Shown: positions 54,845 through 64,000, counted from the first letter of the stretch. The stretch is 64,000 bases of DNA from an uncultured Clostridia bacterium (GCA_947628135.1 CANQYT010000009.1:1-64000); one strand, 5' to 3'. Notes: a model not told the origin generated them from the sequence alone. Made by a program: numbers and translations.

Positions 54845-55441
54845 ATGCCTAAAAACTTGTTTCAACGAATGATTTTTGCCTTTATCACCGTGGTAATTAC
54901 GGTACACGCATACGTGTTTTACAGTCTGTACGTTATCAACGGCGCAACGTTTATGCAATTGACGAGTGCGCCGAGCGTTATCGCGGCGATAAACGCAATG
55001 GGCGGAGTATCCGTTTTCGGAACGCCCGTTCCTATCTGGGCAGTGGTGCTTATCGAATTTGCCTTTGCCTACACATTGGAGTGCGTAATGGGCAGTCCTT
55101 GCAGTATCAGATTGGTGCGCCGCGTATTCAAGCCCGACAGCATACACCCCGTAATTTTCGAAACGGCAATTATCATCACCACCGTTGGGTTGATGTGCCC
55201 CGCGATGAGTTTTATCGCCGCGTTTATGTACTATCCCTACGGCGCACAGACATTCAATATGTGGACGTTGCTCGCAAATTGGCTGAAACTTGTATGCTAC
55301 AATCTGCCCTTTGCTTTCTTTTCGCAACTGCTTTTCATTCAGCCGTTGGTACGCACGCTTTTCAAGGCGATTTTCCGTCCCCGCAAGCGTTCCGACTCCG
55401 ACAAACGCCGTGACGAAACAACTTCCTCTGCGGCGCAATAA
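54845..55441 (+). CDS. DUF2798-family membrane protein
   Basis: 198 residues from ATG 54845 behind AAAGGAG. Two halves, each with a pair of helices: MIFAFITVVITVHAYVFYSL and AVVLIEFAFAYTLECVMG, then IFETAIIITTVGLMCPAMSF and LVCYNLPFAFFSQLLFIQPL. The G-x-x-C-S-x-R-L-V-R segment (GSPCSIRLVRRVF) is typical of DUF2798. The tail is charged and disordered. The biochemical role is unknown. Confidence 0.8.
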   Translation: MPKNLFQRMIFAFITVVITVHAYVFYSLYVINGATFMQLTSAPSVIAAINAMGGVSVFGTPVPIWAVVLIEFAFAYTLECVMGSPCSIRLVRRVFKPDSIHPVIFETAIIITTVGLMCPAMSFIAAFMYYPYGAQTFNMWTLLANWLKLVCYNLPFAFFSQLLFIQPLVRTLFKAIFRPRKRSDSDKRRDETTSSAAQ

Positions 55442-55589
55442 CTGCGCGTTGCCCTGCGGCTGCCGATAAGCCTCCTCAACTTATGTATATAGAGTTACTG
55501 CGGTGCGTAAGCGTACTTGATACCGCTGACGCATAGGCGCTCCTCTTTCGCACAATTTTCGCAAACTCAAATTGTGCGTGTGCTACATT

Positions 55590-55925
55590 GACTGCGGCGG
55601 CGCGTAAGCGCATAGGATAATGTTACTAAGTACATAAAAGGAAACCGACCTCAGACGGGAGAGTCGGTTTCATATATGTTGTCTATCAAATTTTATTGTC
55701 TAATAAATTTTAATCGCGTATATCCGAAACATTTTTTTTTCAACAGTTGCAAACTTCATATCCGCGAACAGGGGTGGGCGGTCGGGGACATTGTAACACC
55801 GAGAGTGAGGGTGTTCGACGAAAAATAATCTGCAACAAGCGTGCCGCACCCTGTTAGGTGCGGCACGCGAAGTGAAGCCTTTTTTCACCGAATACCCGAT
55901 ACGACTTGTCGCACGTGTGGTCGGA
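55590..55925 (-). repeat. Dispersed repeat family, copy D
   Basis: Same orientation as copy A and most similar to it: GCGCATAGGATAATGTTACT, an AAACCGAC/GTCGGTTT hairpin, GTATATCCGAAACA, GGGTGGGCGGTCGGGGACAT, and the hairpin GTGCCGCACC/GGTGCGGCAC followed by CACCGAATACCCG. The 150 bases before it hold no gene. Confidence 0.8.
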
Positions 55926-56002
55926 CAATATCAATACATATCTCCGGGATTGGGTTGTGCAACAGGCGTCGGAGGAAAAAAGGAATGTTTCGGTTTAACT
56001 TA

Positions 56003-56037
56003 CAAAAAAACAGCGGCTGTATTCCAAGCCACTGTTT
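56003..56037 (-). terminator. groEL terminator, distal copy
   Basis: ACAGTGGCT and AGCCGCTGT arms plus T7 on the minus strand, in the second tandem unit. Confidence 0.75.
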
Positions 56038-56171
56038 TAGTTGTAATTGTTCGGTCGGTCGCTTCGCAATCACCGAAGCATCCCCTTTTCCGCCGCCTAT
56101 CAATACATATCTCCGCCGGGGTTGGGTGCTACGGGTGCAGGAGAAAAAAGGAATGTTTCGGTTTAACTTAC

Positions 56172-56206
56172 AAAAAAACAGCGGCTGTATTTCAAGCCAC
56201 TGTTTT
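56172..56206 (-). terminator. groEL terminator, proximal copy
   Basis: Same hairpin as the distal copy, with one pair a G-U wobble, plus T7. Confidence 0.8.
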
Positions 56207-56267
56207 GGTTGTAATTATTCGGTCGGTCGCTTCGCAATCACCGAAGCATCCCCTTTTCCGCCGCCTA

Positions 56268-57893
<1,626 letters not shown>

Positions 57894-58181
57894 TTATTCC
57901 TCCACAATTGCCAAAATGTCGCTTTGTTTGATGATGGTAACTTCTTCGCCGTCGATTTTGAAAGTGCTTCCCGCATACTTGCTGTACAGCACCTTGTCGC
58001 CGACTCCGACAACCATTTTGACGTCTTTCCCGTCGATGACGCCGCCTTCGCCTACCGCAACAACAACGGCGACTTCCTGCTTTTCCTGCGCGGCGGTGGG
58101 CAGGAAAATTCCCCCCACGGTTTGCTCTTTTTCTTCGGTTTTTTTGACTACAACCTTGTCAAAAAGCGGTTTGAGTTTCAT
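57894..58181 (-). CDS. groES: Co-chaperonin GroES
   Basis: 95 residues with LKPLFDKVVVKKTEEKEQTVGGIFLP (mobile loop TVGGI), VAVGEGG, GDKVLYSKYAGS and ADILAIVEE-type ending (SDILAIVEE). Complete and of normal length. First gene of the groES-groEL operon under a CIRCE-type operator. Confidence 0.98.
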   Translation of the reverse strand: MKLKPLFDKVVVKKTEEKEQTVGGIFLPTAAQEKQEVAVVVAVGEGGVIDGKDVKMVVGVGDKVLYSKYAGSTFKIDGEEVTIIKQSDILAIVEE

Positions 58182-58216
58182 TTATTTGCCTCCACAATTT
58201 ATTTTTTTCGCAATTT

Positions 58217-58275
58217 TTAGCAGTCAATCGTCCCGACTGCTAAATATATTATACTACACATTTTCGAAATGTCAA
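58217..58275 (-). promoter_or_regulatory. groESL promoter with CIRCE-type HrcA operator
   Basis: TTAGCAGTC-N9-GACTGCTAA at 58217-58243 is a perfect inverted repeat that differs from the CIRCE consensus (TTAGCACTC-N9-GAGTGCTAA) by one matched pair. The promoter lies just upstream on the minus strand: TTGACA (58270-58275) and TATAAT (58248-58253), 16 bases apart. HrcA would repress from a site overlapping the transcript start. Confidence 0.9.
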
Positions 58276-58389
58276 CACAATTGATTGCCAATTTGACAAT
58301 TTTTTTGACGAATAGCGACCTGCGGCGTTATCCGCCGAAAAATTTGGCGAAATTTGTAATAAAAATTGAAAGAATTTTGCAAAAAATAA

Positions 58390-58418
58390 TTGTTATTTTT
58401 CGTTTGAAATGATATACT
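58390..58418 (+). promoter_or_regulatory. Promoter of the DUF2188-like gene
   Basis: TTGTTA and TATACT with a 17-base spacer, then AAAGGAG before the ATG. Confidence 0.75.
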
Positions 58419-58449
58419 ATTTCTGTAATAAAGACAAAGGAGAATTATT

Positions 58450-59067
58450 ATGGACAAAGTATTGTTTCAAATAGGATCATTCGAATTCCTTTTGTGGCAT
58501 TTGCTTGTAGTTATCGGCGCGTTGGTGATTATTGCGCTTATCATTGTGATAGCGGTACTCAGTCACAAGAGAAGCCGCCGTGCTGACGCGCAAACCGCCG
58601 AGACTCCCGCCGAGGAAGTAACTGCTGTCGAGGAGACGAGCGCCGCAGCGGAGGAACAACCCGCAGAAGAGGCGCAAGCAGCCGTAGCAGAAGAGCAGCC
58701 CGCGCAGCAACCTCAGGCGCAAGAGGAGACCCCCGCGGAAGAAACATCTGCTGAGGAAGAGACCCCCGCGGAAGAAACTGCCGCCGAGGAAGAGGAGACC
58801 CCTGCGGAAGAAGCGACCGAGGAGGACGAACAGCCCGCCGAGGAGACCCCTGCGGAAAAGGAAGAAGTCAAGCGCCCCAAGAACTACCACATTTCTCTGC
58901 GCGAAGACGGCAAATGGCAAGTCAAGTTGCAAAAAGGCTCAAAGCCGCTTAAACTGTTCGACACGCAAGCGGAAGCCATTGCTTTCGCCAAGGAAAAGGC
59001 GAAGAACCAAGAGGGTACTATCACTATCCACAAGGTAAACGGACAGATCCGCAAGCAAAAGTATTGA
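58450..59067 (+). CDS. Membrane-anchored protein with acidic repeats and a DUF2188-like domain
   Basis: 205 residues. One N-terminal helix (WHLLVVIGALVIIALIIVIAVL) followed by KRSRR, which orients the rest inside the cell. Residues 50-140 are an E/P/A-rich low-complexity linker with repeated PAEET units. The C-terminal 60 residues (YHISLREDGKWQVKLQKGS, AEAIAFAKEKAKNQ, GTITIHKVNGQI) match the DUF2188 fold. The repeats may vary in number between strains. Function unknown. Confidence 0.75.
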   Translation: MDKVLFQIGSFEFLLWHLLVVIGALVIIALIIVIAVLSHKRSRRADAQTAETPAEEVTAVEETSAAAEEQPAEEAQAAVAEEQPAQQPQAQEETPAEETSAEEETPAEETAAEEEETPAEEATEEDEQPAEETPAEKEEVKRPKNYHISLREDGKWQVKLQKGSKPLKLFDTQAEAIAFAKEKAKNQEGTITIHKVNGQIRKQKY

Positions 59068-59073
59068 GAGCAA

Positions 59074-59117
59074 ACAGCCGTCTCTGCCGTCGCGTACGTA
59101 CAAAGACGGCTGTTTTG
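59074..59117 (+). terminator. Intrinsic terminator
   Basis: ACAGCCGTCT and AGACGGCTGT form a perfect ten-pair stem, then TTTT. Confidence 0.88.
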
Positions 59118-59162
59118 TTATACGTAAAAAAGTAACTCGGCGTAAAAGCCGAAGGAGAGTCT

Positions 59163-59615
59163 ATGAACAAGTGGGACAAACGATTTATGGAACTGACGGA
59201 GCAAGTCGCAAGTTGGTCCAGCTGTTTCAAAGAGGACCGTCAGGTGGGCGCTGTGATAGTGCGCGACAAACGCGTGCTATGCACGGGCTACAACGGCGCT
59301 CCCGAGGGTATACGCAGTTGCAAGGACAAGGGCGAGTGCCTGCGGATAAAGTTAGGTATATCCAGCGGGCACAACCTTGAAAAGTGCTATTCCGTCCACG
59401 CCGAGCAAAACGCGATAGTCAACGCCGCGCGTATGGGTACGTGTTTGGACGGCGCAACGTTGTACTGCACGCACCAACCCTGCGTGATATGCGCCAAACT
59501 TATCGTCAACGCAGGCATAAAGCGCATCGTGTACAAAGAGGGCTACCCCGACGAATTTGCCGTGGAGATACTGCACGAAGCCAACGTCCAATTGGACAAA
59601 TACGACGAGTTGTAA
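59163..59615 (+). CDS. dCMP/cytidine deaminase family protein (ComEB-like)
   Basis: 150 residues. CHAEQNA-type zinc motif SVHAEQNAIVNAAR with catalytic glutamate, and the second motif HQPCVICAKLIVN, give the complete zinc site. The insertion with SCKDKGECLRIK and the N-terminal WDKRFMELTEQVASWS are typical of deoxycytidylate deaminases, which feed dUMP for thymidylate synthesis. An AAGGAGA site precedes the ATG. Confidence 0.92.
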   Translation: MNKWDKRFMELTEQVASWSSCFKEDRQVGAVIVRDKRVLCTGYNGAPEGIRSCKDKGECLRIKLGISSGHNLEKCYSVHAEQNAIVNAARMGTCLDGATLYCTHQPCVICAKLIVNAGIKRIVYKEGYPDEFAVEILHEANVQLDKYDEL

Positions 59616-59856
59616 TTTTCGTTCGTCAATAGCGCGCTTGCGTTTGTCGGAAACCGTATATTCCGCAGGTGCGGGCAACGTTCCGACCGTATTTACGTAT
59701 ATGTTACGGTCCGTATGTCCAATGTGTAGAAAATCACTTGCAAGAGGAATTCCTTTGCGGAGTTCCTTTTTTTTGCCTACAAAACTTACGTCGGCTCAAT
59801 TTGTTTGTATCGCATTTTCTATATGGCGTATGTTTGTTAAAGTTGTTTTTGTTTTA
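59616..59856. other. Intergenic region before structured leader 2
   Basis: No gene is seen. A weak hairpin CAAGAGGAATTCCTTTGC near 59740 with T residues may terminate the deaminase transcript. Confidence 0.5.
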
Positions 59857-59885
59857 TTGACAAGATTTGCAAACTGTTATACAAT
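59857..59885 (+). promoter_or_regulatory. Sigma-A promoter of structured leader 2
   Basis: TTGACA and TACAAT with a 17-base spacer; predicted start near 59892, at the base of P1. Confidence 0.88.
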
Positions 59886-59891
59886 GAAATC

Positions 59892-60043
59892 ACCACATTG
59901 TCATTTTAATATTGCAAAACACACATACTCACTCGGTAGAGTTATGTGTCTTTAATCTTTGTGTGTTTTGCAAAGTGACAGTGTGGTAACTATCGAGGCG
60001 CATATTCTACAAGTGTCGCAGCGGTAGTTGCGGCACTTTTTTT
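59892..60043 (+). promoter_or_regulatory. Structured leader RNA, copy 2
   Basis: P1 pairs CCACATTGTCATTTT with AAAGTGACAGTGTGG. P2 pairs GCAAAACACACA with TGTGTGTTTTGC perfectly. P3 is ACACAT-ACTC/GAGT-ATGTGT with the loop ACTCGGTA. Loop bases GTAGA (59936-59940) complement TCTAC (60006-60010), just before the terminator AAGTGTCGC/GCGGCACTT plus T7. GTGTGGTAACTATCG is identical to copy 1. It precedes the zinc-ribbon gene. Confidence 0.7.
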
Positions 60044-60078
60044 GTTGCCGACATCAAAAAAACAGGAGGAAAAAAACT

Positions 60079-61965
60079 ATGAACAAATGTAGCAAATGCG
60101 GTGCAGAGTTCGAAGGCAACTTCTGTCCCGAATGCGGCACGCCTTCACAAGCCCCAAAGGTGTGTCCCAAGTGCGGCGCGCAACTGAAAGAGAACGTCAA
60201 GTTCTGCCCTAATTGCGGCTGCGCCTTTTTGCCGACCCAAGCGGACGAAACGCAAACGGCGTCGTCTGCGCCTTCCGCAAAGGCGCATACGCCCATCGAT
60301 TGGCGAAACAACAAAACGTTGCGCAAAATATTGCTGTTTGCGCCCCTTGTTATCTTCGCCCTTTGGTCGGTGTTGATGTTTGCCTTTATGGCTGCGCCCG
60401 TGATGAAAGGCGAGCCGCCTGTTATGCCAAACGTAAGCGTGTACGGCTTTTTCAATCCGGAAACGGTGGAAAGCGACCCCGATCTTGCCGCAATAACGCC
60501 CGCCGCCGGCGCTTTGGTGGCTATGGCGGCAGTTGCGTTGCTGTATGCGGGTTATCTTGTATATTTGCAATTCAAGGGAGGCAGAGTAGCGCGTTGGCTC
60601 GCTCACTATTTCAGCGTGCTGCCGTACGTTCTCGTATTGGTTTGTACTTCCGTCATCGCCGTCAAGTTTAACGCCTATGCCGAGGGTATGGACGAAATGA
60701 AAGGCAGTTTCGTAAGCGTAACGGTGTCGCTTACCGTAGTGTTTTTGTTGTTGCACGCCGCTTCGCTTGTGCTATGCAAATTGTTCAAAATCTCCGTGAT
60801 TACGCAGGAAGATCGCGAACAAGCCAAGCAACGTTTCGAAGCGTGGTTGGAGCGGCGCAGATATTTGCGTCAATGTCGTCCCGTCATTGCTCAACGCTTA
60901 AAAAAAGAGCCGTATATACGCGGTCGTAGTTGCGGCATAATATGTATTGTGGCAATAATTTGTCTTTTCGTCGCAATTTGTGGCTCTTTGCCATACACAG
61001 TTCAAGCCATAAAATTTCATAGCGATTACGACACGCGCTTTGAGTGGAATTGGAACGGATACCACGCAGGGGAGCTGCTAACCACGGGATATAGTTATAT
61101 ATATACACTGCAGTTTGAATATCTTGAAGAAACGTGGAATGAAATGCCGTCTCAGATTGAAGAATGTTATAGAGTCGCTCAAAAGTATTACGGTAACTAT
61201 CAAGAAGATACGCAAGCACAATCGAAAGGAGTCGATTTCGAAGAATGGTTGCAAAGCAAATCCTATTCAACCCAAAAACTCAATTTCGGCGAATCGATGG
61301 GATATTGGTCTAAGGCGTATCAGGATTGGTGGGCGAATAAGAGATATGTATCAACGTCGGAACTTTACGAACTCGGAGTCGATGGGTATATCGCTCAACG
61401 CTACCCCGACGGTTTTGGCGACTTTGTTGAAGAAGTTACGGGAATAAAATCCGATACAGAGGAAGATTATTTGCAATATTACAAAACAATCGAATATGAA
61501 GCGCGAAGACAAGGGTGGAGTCCCTACACTGGTCCTGTTTTTATTGACAGTTTGCAACTTTTGATTCCGACAATTGTTTCTACTATATTAGGAATTGTGT
61601 CGTGCGTGTTGGCATTTCGCAGAAAGTCGCGTGTTTCGGCGGTGTTGGGTTGGCTGTTTGTTGTTGTGTGTTGCAGTACGTTTATCGGTATGATTTTCCC
61701 AACCTACGAAAACCCGGTTAATAGGGGAGATTTTGTAACGTTTCAAATTGCATTGTACGGTATGCTTCCTTTGGCAATTTTGTTCTCCTTGGTCAACGTA
61801 TCCATCCAGGCGGATGACAAGCGCAAAACCCGCAAACGCTTCAAGCGCGAGTACGATGCACAAATGGCTGCGCAAGGCGACGAGTCGGCGTTGTGGTTTG
61901 TCGCCCACAAAAAAGACCGCAAAAGCAAACGACCCAAGTCAACTGCGGACGTCTCCGACAACTGA
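60079..61965 (+). CDS. Zinc-ribbon multi-helix membrane protein
   Basis: 628 residues from ATG 60079 behind AGGAGG; the ORF track's earlier start is inside the leader. Two zinc ribbons open the protein: CSKCGAEFEGNFCPECG and CPKCGAQLKENVKFCPNCG. Six or more helices follow (LLFAPLVIFALWSVLMFAFM, AGALVAMAAVALLYAGYLVY, and two near residues 510-570). A 170-residue loop between helices (about 330-500) looks extracellular. The basic tail is KKDRKSKRPKS. The central part (60900-61600) is more AT-rich than the rest, suggesting a replaced segment. Function unknown. Confidence 0.75.
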   Translation: MNKCSKCGAEFEGNFCPECGTPSQAPKVCPKCGAQLKENVKFCPNCGCAFLPTQADETQTASSAPSAKAHTPIDWRNNKTLRKILLFAPLVIFALWSVLMFAFMAAPVMKGEPPVMPNVSVYGFFNPETVESDPDLAAITPAAGALVAMAAVALLYAGYLVYLQFKGGRVARWLAHYFSVLPYVLVLVCTSVIAVKFNAYAEGMDEMKGSFVSVTVSLTVVFLLLHAASLVLCKLFKISVITQEDREQAKQRFEAWLERRRYLRQCRPVIAQRLKKEPYIRGRSCGIICIVAIICLFVAICGSLPYTVQAIKFHSDYDTRFEWNWNGYHAGELLTTGYSYIYTLQFEYLEETWNEMPSQIEECYRVAQKYYGNYQEDTQAQSKGVDFEEWLQSKSYSTQKLNFGESMGYWSKAYQDWWANKRYVSTSELYELGVDGYIAQRYPDGFGDFVEEVTGIKSDTEEDYLQYYKTIEYEARRQGWSPYTGPVFIDSLQLLIPTIVSTILGIVSCVLAFRRKSRVSAVLGWLFVVVCCSTFIGMIFPTYENPVNRGDFVTFQIALYGMLPLAILFSLVNVSIQADDKRKTRKRFKREYDAQMAAQGDESALWFVAHKKDRKSKRPKSTADVSDN

Positions 61966-62004
61966 CCGTGCTCCTAAGCGAACGAAATTCATATCAGTTT
62001 ATAC

Positions 62005-62042
62005 ACAGTCCCCACGACATAAGCCGCGGGGACTGTTTTTTA
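62005..62042 (+). terminator. Intrinsic terminator of the zinc-ribbon gene
   Basis: ACAGTCCCC and GGGGACTGT arms form a perfect stem, then T6. Confidence 0.9.
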
Positions 62043-62092
62043 TGGGAAAATGTTTTGCAACTTACGTAATAAAAAAGCGAACAGTGCACTGT

Positions 62093-62296
62093 TCAAAGCA
62101 CACTTCCGTTTGCAAGGTATCTCAACTTAATGTCCGGCACGTCCAACGCACCGTGGTAGCCGTCTTTTTTCAACTGCGGCAAAGCCTTTGCATAGCCAAG
62201 CATAATTTTACCCGTGTCGGCGTTGTTTGCAAGCCGCCGCGTAGAAAAGAATATCTGCCCCAACCGGCGTTTTTTTGCCGCCGTCCGCTCAAACAA
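62093..62296 (-). CDS. Small hypothetical protein or gene fragment
   Basis: 67 codons with codon use like the neighbours (RRLANNADTGKIMLGYAKAL, then LDVPDIKLRYLANGS). It has no good ribosome site and begins within the AT-rich gap, so it may be the C-terminal remnant of a larger gene. I do not recognise it. Confidence 0.35.
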   Translation of the reverse strand: MFERTAAKKRRLGQIFFSTRRLANNADTGKIMLGYAKALPQLKKDGYHGALDVPDIKLRYLANGSVL

Positions 62297-62329
62297 AACA
62301 TTTCTTTTGTTATATTTCTTTTCTGTTTA

Positions 62330-62358
62330 TTGACAAATCTTGTACTATGTTATAAAAT
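62330..62358 (+). promoter_or_regulatory. Sigma-A promoter of structured leader 3
   Basis: TTGACA and TAAAAT with a 17-base spacer; predicted start near 62365. Confidence 0.8.
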
Positions 62359-62360
62359 AT

Positions 62361-62528
62361 CATTGCAACCCGAATTTAATACATTTTGCAAAGGCATACT
62401 TTACTTAGGTAAAGATGTCCTTATTCGCAACCAAACAAATCCTTTGCAGGATGTATTGTTATTCGGTGTTGCAACAACGCGGATGGGCACTTTACAGGTG
62501 TTGTTCCGCGAGAGCAACACCTTTTTTT
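62361..62528 (+). promoter_or_regulatory. Structured leader RNA, copy 3 (diverged, covarying)
   Basis: P1 pairs TTGCAAC, CCGAAT and AATACAT with ATGTATT, ATTCGG and GTTGCAA. P2 pairs TGCAAAGG with CCTTTGCA. P3 is capped by ACTTAGGTA. Loop bases GTAAAG (62409-62414) complement CTTTAC (62490-62495), which directly precedes the terminator AGGTGTTG/CAACACCT plus T7. Almost every stem differs in sequence from copies 1 and 2, yet the pairings are kept. Confidence 0.65.
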
Positions 62529-62601
62529 GTTGCGACGCGGCTTTTTCCGCAGGTAAACGGGCGGGCAGAGCAAACGATTTTATGTAAAAGGAGAAACTGT
62601 T

Positions 62602-64000
62602 ATGAAGTCACGCAAAATTTTGGTCGTATTGACGGCGACGCTTATTGCGGTGCTTGCCGTTGTGCTGTTTGCGGCGTGCGACGGACACAAACACATCTAT
62701 TCGGAAGATTGGTCGTACGACGATCAATACCATTGGCATCAAGCAATTTGCGGACACAGCAACGCGACAAGCGGCAAGGCGCAGCACTCTTTGAACGCCG
62801 ACGGCGATTGTTCCGTATGCGGTTATTCCCAATCGGCGAAAGGTCTTTCGTTCGAACTCAACGCCGACGGTGCAAGTTGGCGCGTTGTGGGAATGGAAAA
62901 GTCCAACGCCCAAAACGTGGAAATACCCGCCTACTACAAAGACAAACCCGTAACAAGCGTGGGGCAGGACGCATTTTCAAACAAACGTATCAACTACCTC
63001 ACCGTCCCCGCCACCGTTACGGAAATAGCCCAATCGGCGTTTTCCGCTTGCGATTTGGAGAAGGTAACGTTCGAAGGCGACAGTCAACTGCAAACGATAG
63101 GGGAATTTGCTTTCAGTTCCAACAAATTTACCGAAATAACCATTCCCGCAACGGTCACGAGCATAGGCGACAGCGCATTCGGGTTTACGCCCATACAAAA
63201 AGTTTACTACGACGGCACGCCGGACAAATGGTGCAACATCGAGTTCGGAGATTGGGAAGCCAACCCAATGGCGGCAAACAATCAAGGTTACGACAAAATG
63301 GGCGACAGTCACTTTTACGTCAAGCAAAACGGCGCGTGGACGGAATTGACGGAAATAGAAATTCCCCAAGGCACAACAAAAGTCGGCGACTATGCCTTTT
63401 TCGGCTTTAACAACGTCACGTCGGTGGTCATTCCCGACAGCGTCACGGAAATAGGCGAGATATTTTTCGCCAACGACAATTTGAAAAGTCTCACGTTGCC
63501 CTTTGTGGGTAACGGCACAAACAGCACCGAGTTTTGCTGTATCTTCTCGGGCGGCGACAACCCCAACACGCTAAACGTGGACGTAACGGGCGGCACAAGC
63601 ATAGCGGACAACGCCTTTATCGGTCAAAAACTCAACGTTGTCACCCTGCCCGACGGTCTTGTTGACATAGGCGACTATGCCTTTTCGGGGTCAAGCGTAA
63701 AGGAAATAACTATCCCCCAAAGCGTAAAAAACATAGGCGCAGGCGCTTTCGACTCCCGCGCTTTGCACAGCATTTACTACCGCGGCACGATACAAGATTG
63801 GTGCGACATCGAGTTTGCCGACCGCAACGCCAACCCAATGGCTCACGAATATAACTTTACGGACTACAAACCCAAATTTTACCTACAAAACAACGGCGAT
63901 TGGGACGCTATTACTACGTTGCAAGTTCCCGAAGGCGTGCAACAGTTGCACAGTTACGCCTTTTACGGCTTCGATCAACTTACGTCGGCGACCCTACCCG
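62602..64000 (+). CDS. BspA-type leucine-rich surface lipoprotein (3' end outside window)
   Basis: At least 466 residues; missing from the ORF track because it runs off the end. ATG 62602 follows AAAGGAG. The signal peptide ends in VLFAACDG (lipobox). A His/Cys module, DDQYHWHQAICGHSNA and CSVCGY, matches that of the 1151-residue protein. BspA-type leucine-rich repeats begin near residue 100 (FTEITIPATVTSIGDSAF), interrupted by Y-Y-x-G-T-x-x-x-W-C-x-I-E-F inserts. It is a paralogue of the 41207 gene under a related leader. Confidence 0.88.
   Translation, partial: MKSRKILVVLTATLIAVLAVVLFAACDGHKHIYSEDWSYDDQYHWHQAICGHSNATSGKAQHSLNADGDCSVCGYSQSAKGLSFELNADGASWRVVGMEKSNAQNVEIPAYYKDKPVTSVGQDAFSNKRINYLTVPATVTEIAQSAFSACDLEKVTFEGDSQLQTIGEFAFSSNKFTEITIPATVTSIGDSAFGFTPIQKVYYDGTPDKWCNIEFGDWEANPMAANNQGYDKMGDSHFYVKQNGAWTELTEIEIPQGTTKVGDYAFFGFNNVTSVVIPDSVTEIGEIFFANDNLKSLTLPFVGNGTNSTEFCCIFSGGDNPNTLNVDVTGGTSIADNAFIGQKLNVVTLPDGLVDIGDYAFSGSSVKEITIPQSVKNIGAGAFDSRALHSIYYRGTIQDWCDIEFADRNANPMAHEYNFTDYKPKFYLQNNGDWDAITTLQVPEGVQQLHSYAFYGFDQLTSATLP

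Larger units (their letters stand above)
55930..56266 (-). repeat. Tandem copies of the groEL 3' end and terminator
   Basis: Two units of about 169 bases follow the groEL stop (starts of the shared block at 55930, 56099 and 56267). Read on the groEL strand, each carries a spare GroEL C-terminal tail in frame with its own stop: PAPVAPNPGGDMY in the nearer unit and [13 protein letters not shown] in the further, against [13 protein letters not shown] in groEL itself. Each unit also holds the same hairpin terminator. This indicates tandem duplication or tail exchange. Confidence 0.85.
61966..62329. other. Intergenic region with terminator and a possible small minus-strand gene
   Basis: It holds the terminator at 62005, a 67-codon minus-strand ORF described separately, and AT-rich DNA before the third structured leader. 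Confidence 0.6.

Overview
The window looks like a chromosome segment of an uncultured gut-type member of the Bacillota (Clostridia side). This is inferred from gene content: RNase J, a T-box leader on valS, DivIVA, a CIRCE-type operator on groES-groEL, an NdoA/MazF toxin, the O-methyltransferase/peptidase U32 pair, Hsp33, a sporulation-type polysaccharide deacetylase, BspA-type leucine-rich surface proteins and InlB-type repeats. TTG and GTG starts are common. Most promoters that can be read are good sigma-A boxes with 17-base spacers. No rRNA, tRNA or CRISPR array was seen.

Layout. 1-3.4 kb: end of an ATPase-like gene, a VirD4/TraG-type coupling ATPase and a partner with two FtsK-gamma-like winged helices. 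3.7-5.2 kb: polysaccharide deacetylase and a two-OB-fold SSB-like protein. 5.3-5.85 kb: copy A of a dispersed repeat. 5.9-7.7 kb: a secreted, membrane-anchored SH3b-like protein. 7.9-8.6 kb: a degenerate short tandem array. 8.8-18.6 kb: a compact phage head module (sigma-like factor, large terminase, possible small terminase, portal, scaffold-like protein, capsid, connectors, coiled-coil protein) with no integrase, lysis, replication or tail genes. 18.7-22.6 kb: two membrane proteins and RNase J. 22.6-24.5 kb: an REP-like palindrome array around a DUF559 endonuclease gene. 24.5-34.6 kb: housekeeping genes (O-methyltransferase, U32 hydroxylase, asd-dapA-dapB, membrane protein, methyltransferase, Hsp33, solenoid protein, YkvI-like transporter). 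34.7-38.4 kb: stand-alone FtsK-gamma protein, repeat copy B, ABC importer operon. 39-44.7 kb: two large surface lipoproteins. 44.8-47.8 kb: T-box and valS. 48-55.4 kb: repeat copy C, orphan MazF, extended Lgt, pncB, DivIVA, a metal permease and a DUF2798 protein. 55.6-58.3 kb: repeat copy D, tandem copies of the groEL 3' end, groEL-groES. 58.4-64 kb: a membrane-anchored DUF2188-like protein, dCMP deaminase, a zinc-ribbon membrane protein and a truncated BspA-type lipoprotein.

The most striking signal is a structured leader found three times (about 40953, 59892 and 62361). Each begins at the predicted transcription start of a strong promoter and forms a long P1-P2-P3 hairpin. A 5-6 base segment of the apical loop can pair with a segment directly 5' of an intrinsic terminator, and that pairing covaries (GTAGA/TCTAC in two copies, GTAAAG/CTTTAC in the third). 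The downstream genes encode two BspA-type surface proteins and a zinc-ribbon membrane protein. I do not recognise it as a known riboswitch class. Second in interest are the tail-less phage head module, which may be domesticated, and the REP/DUF559 array.

All calls come from reading the sequence; no database search was run. Protein family names rest on motif recognition and RNA structures were paired by hand.
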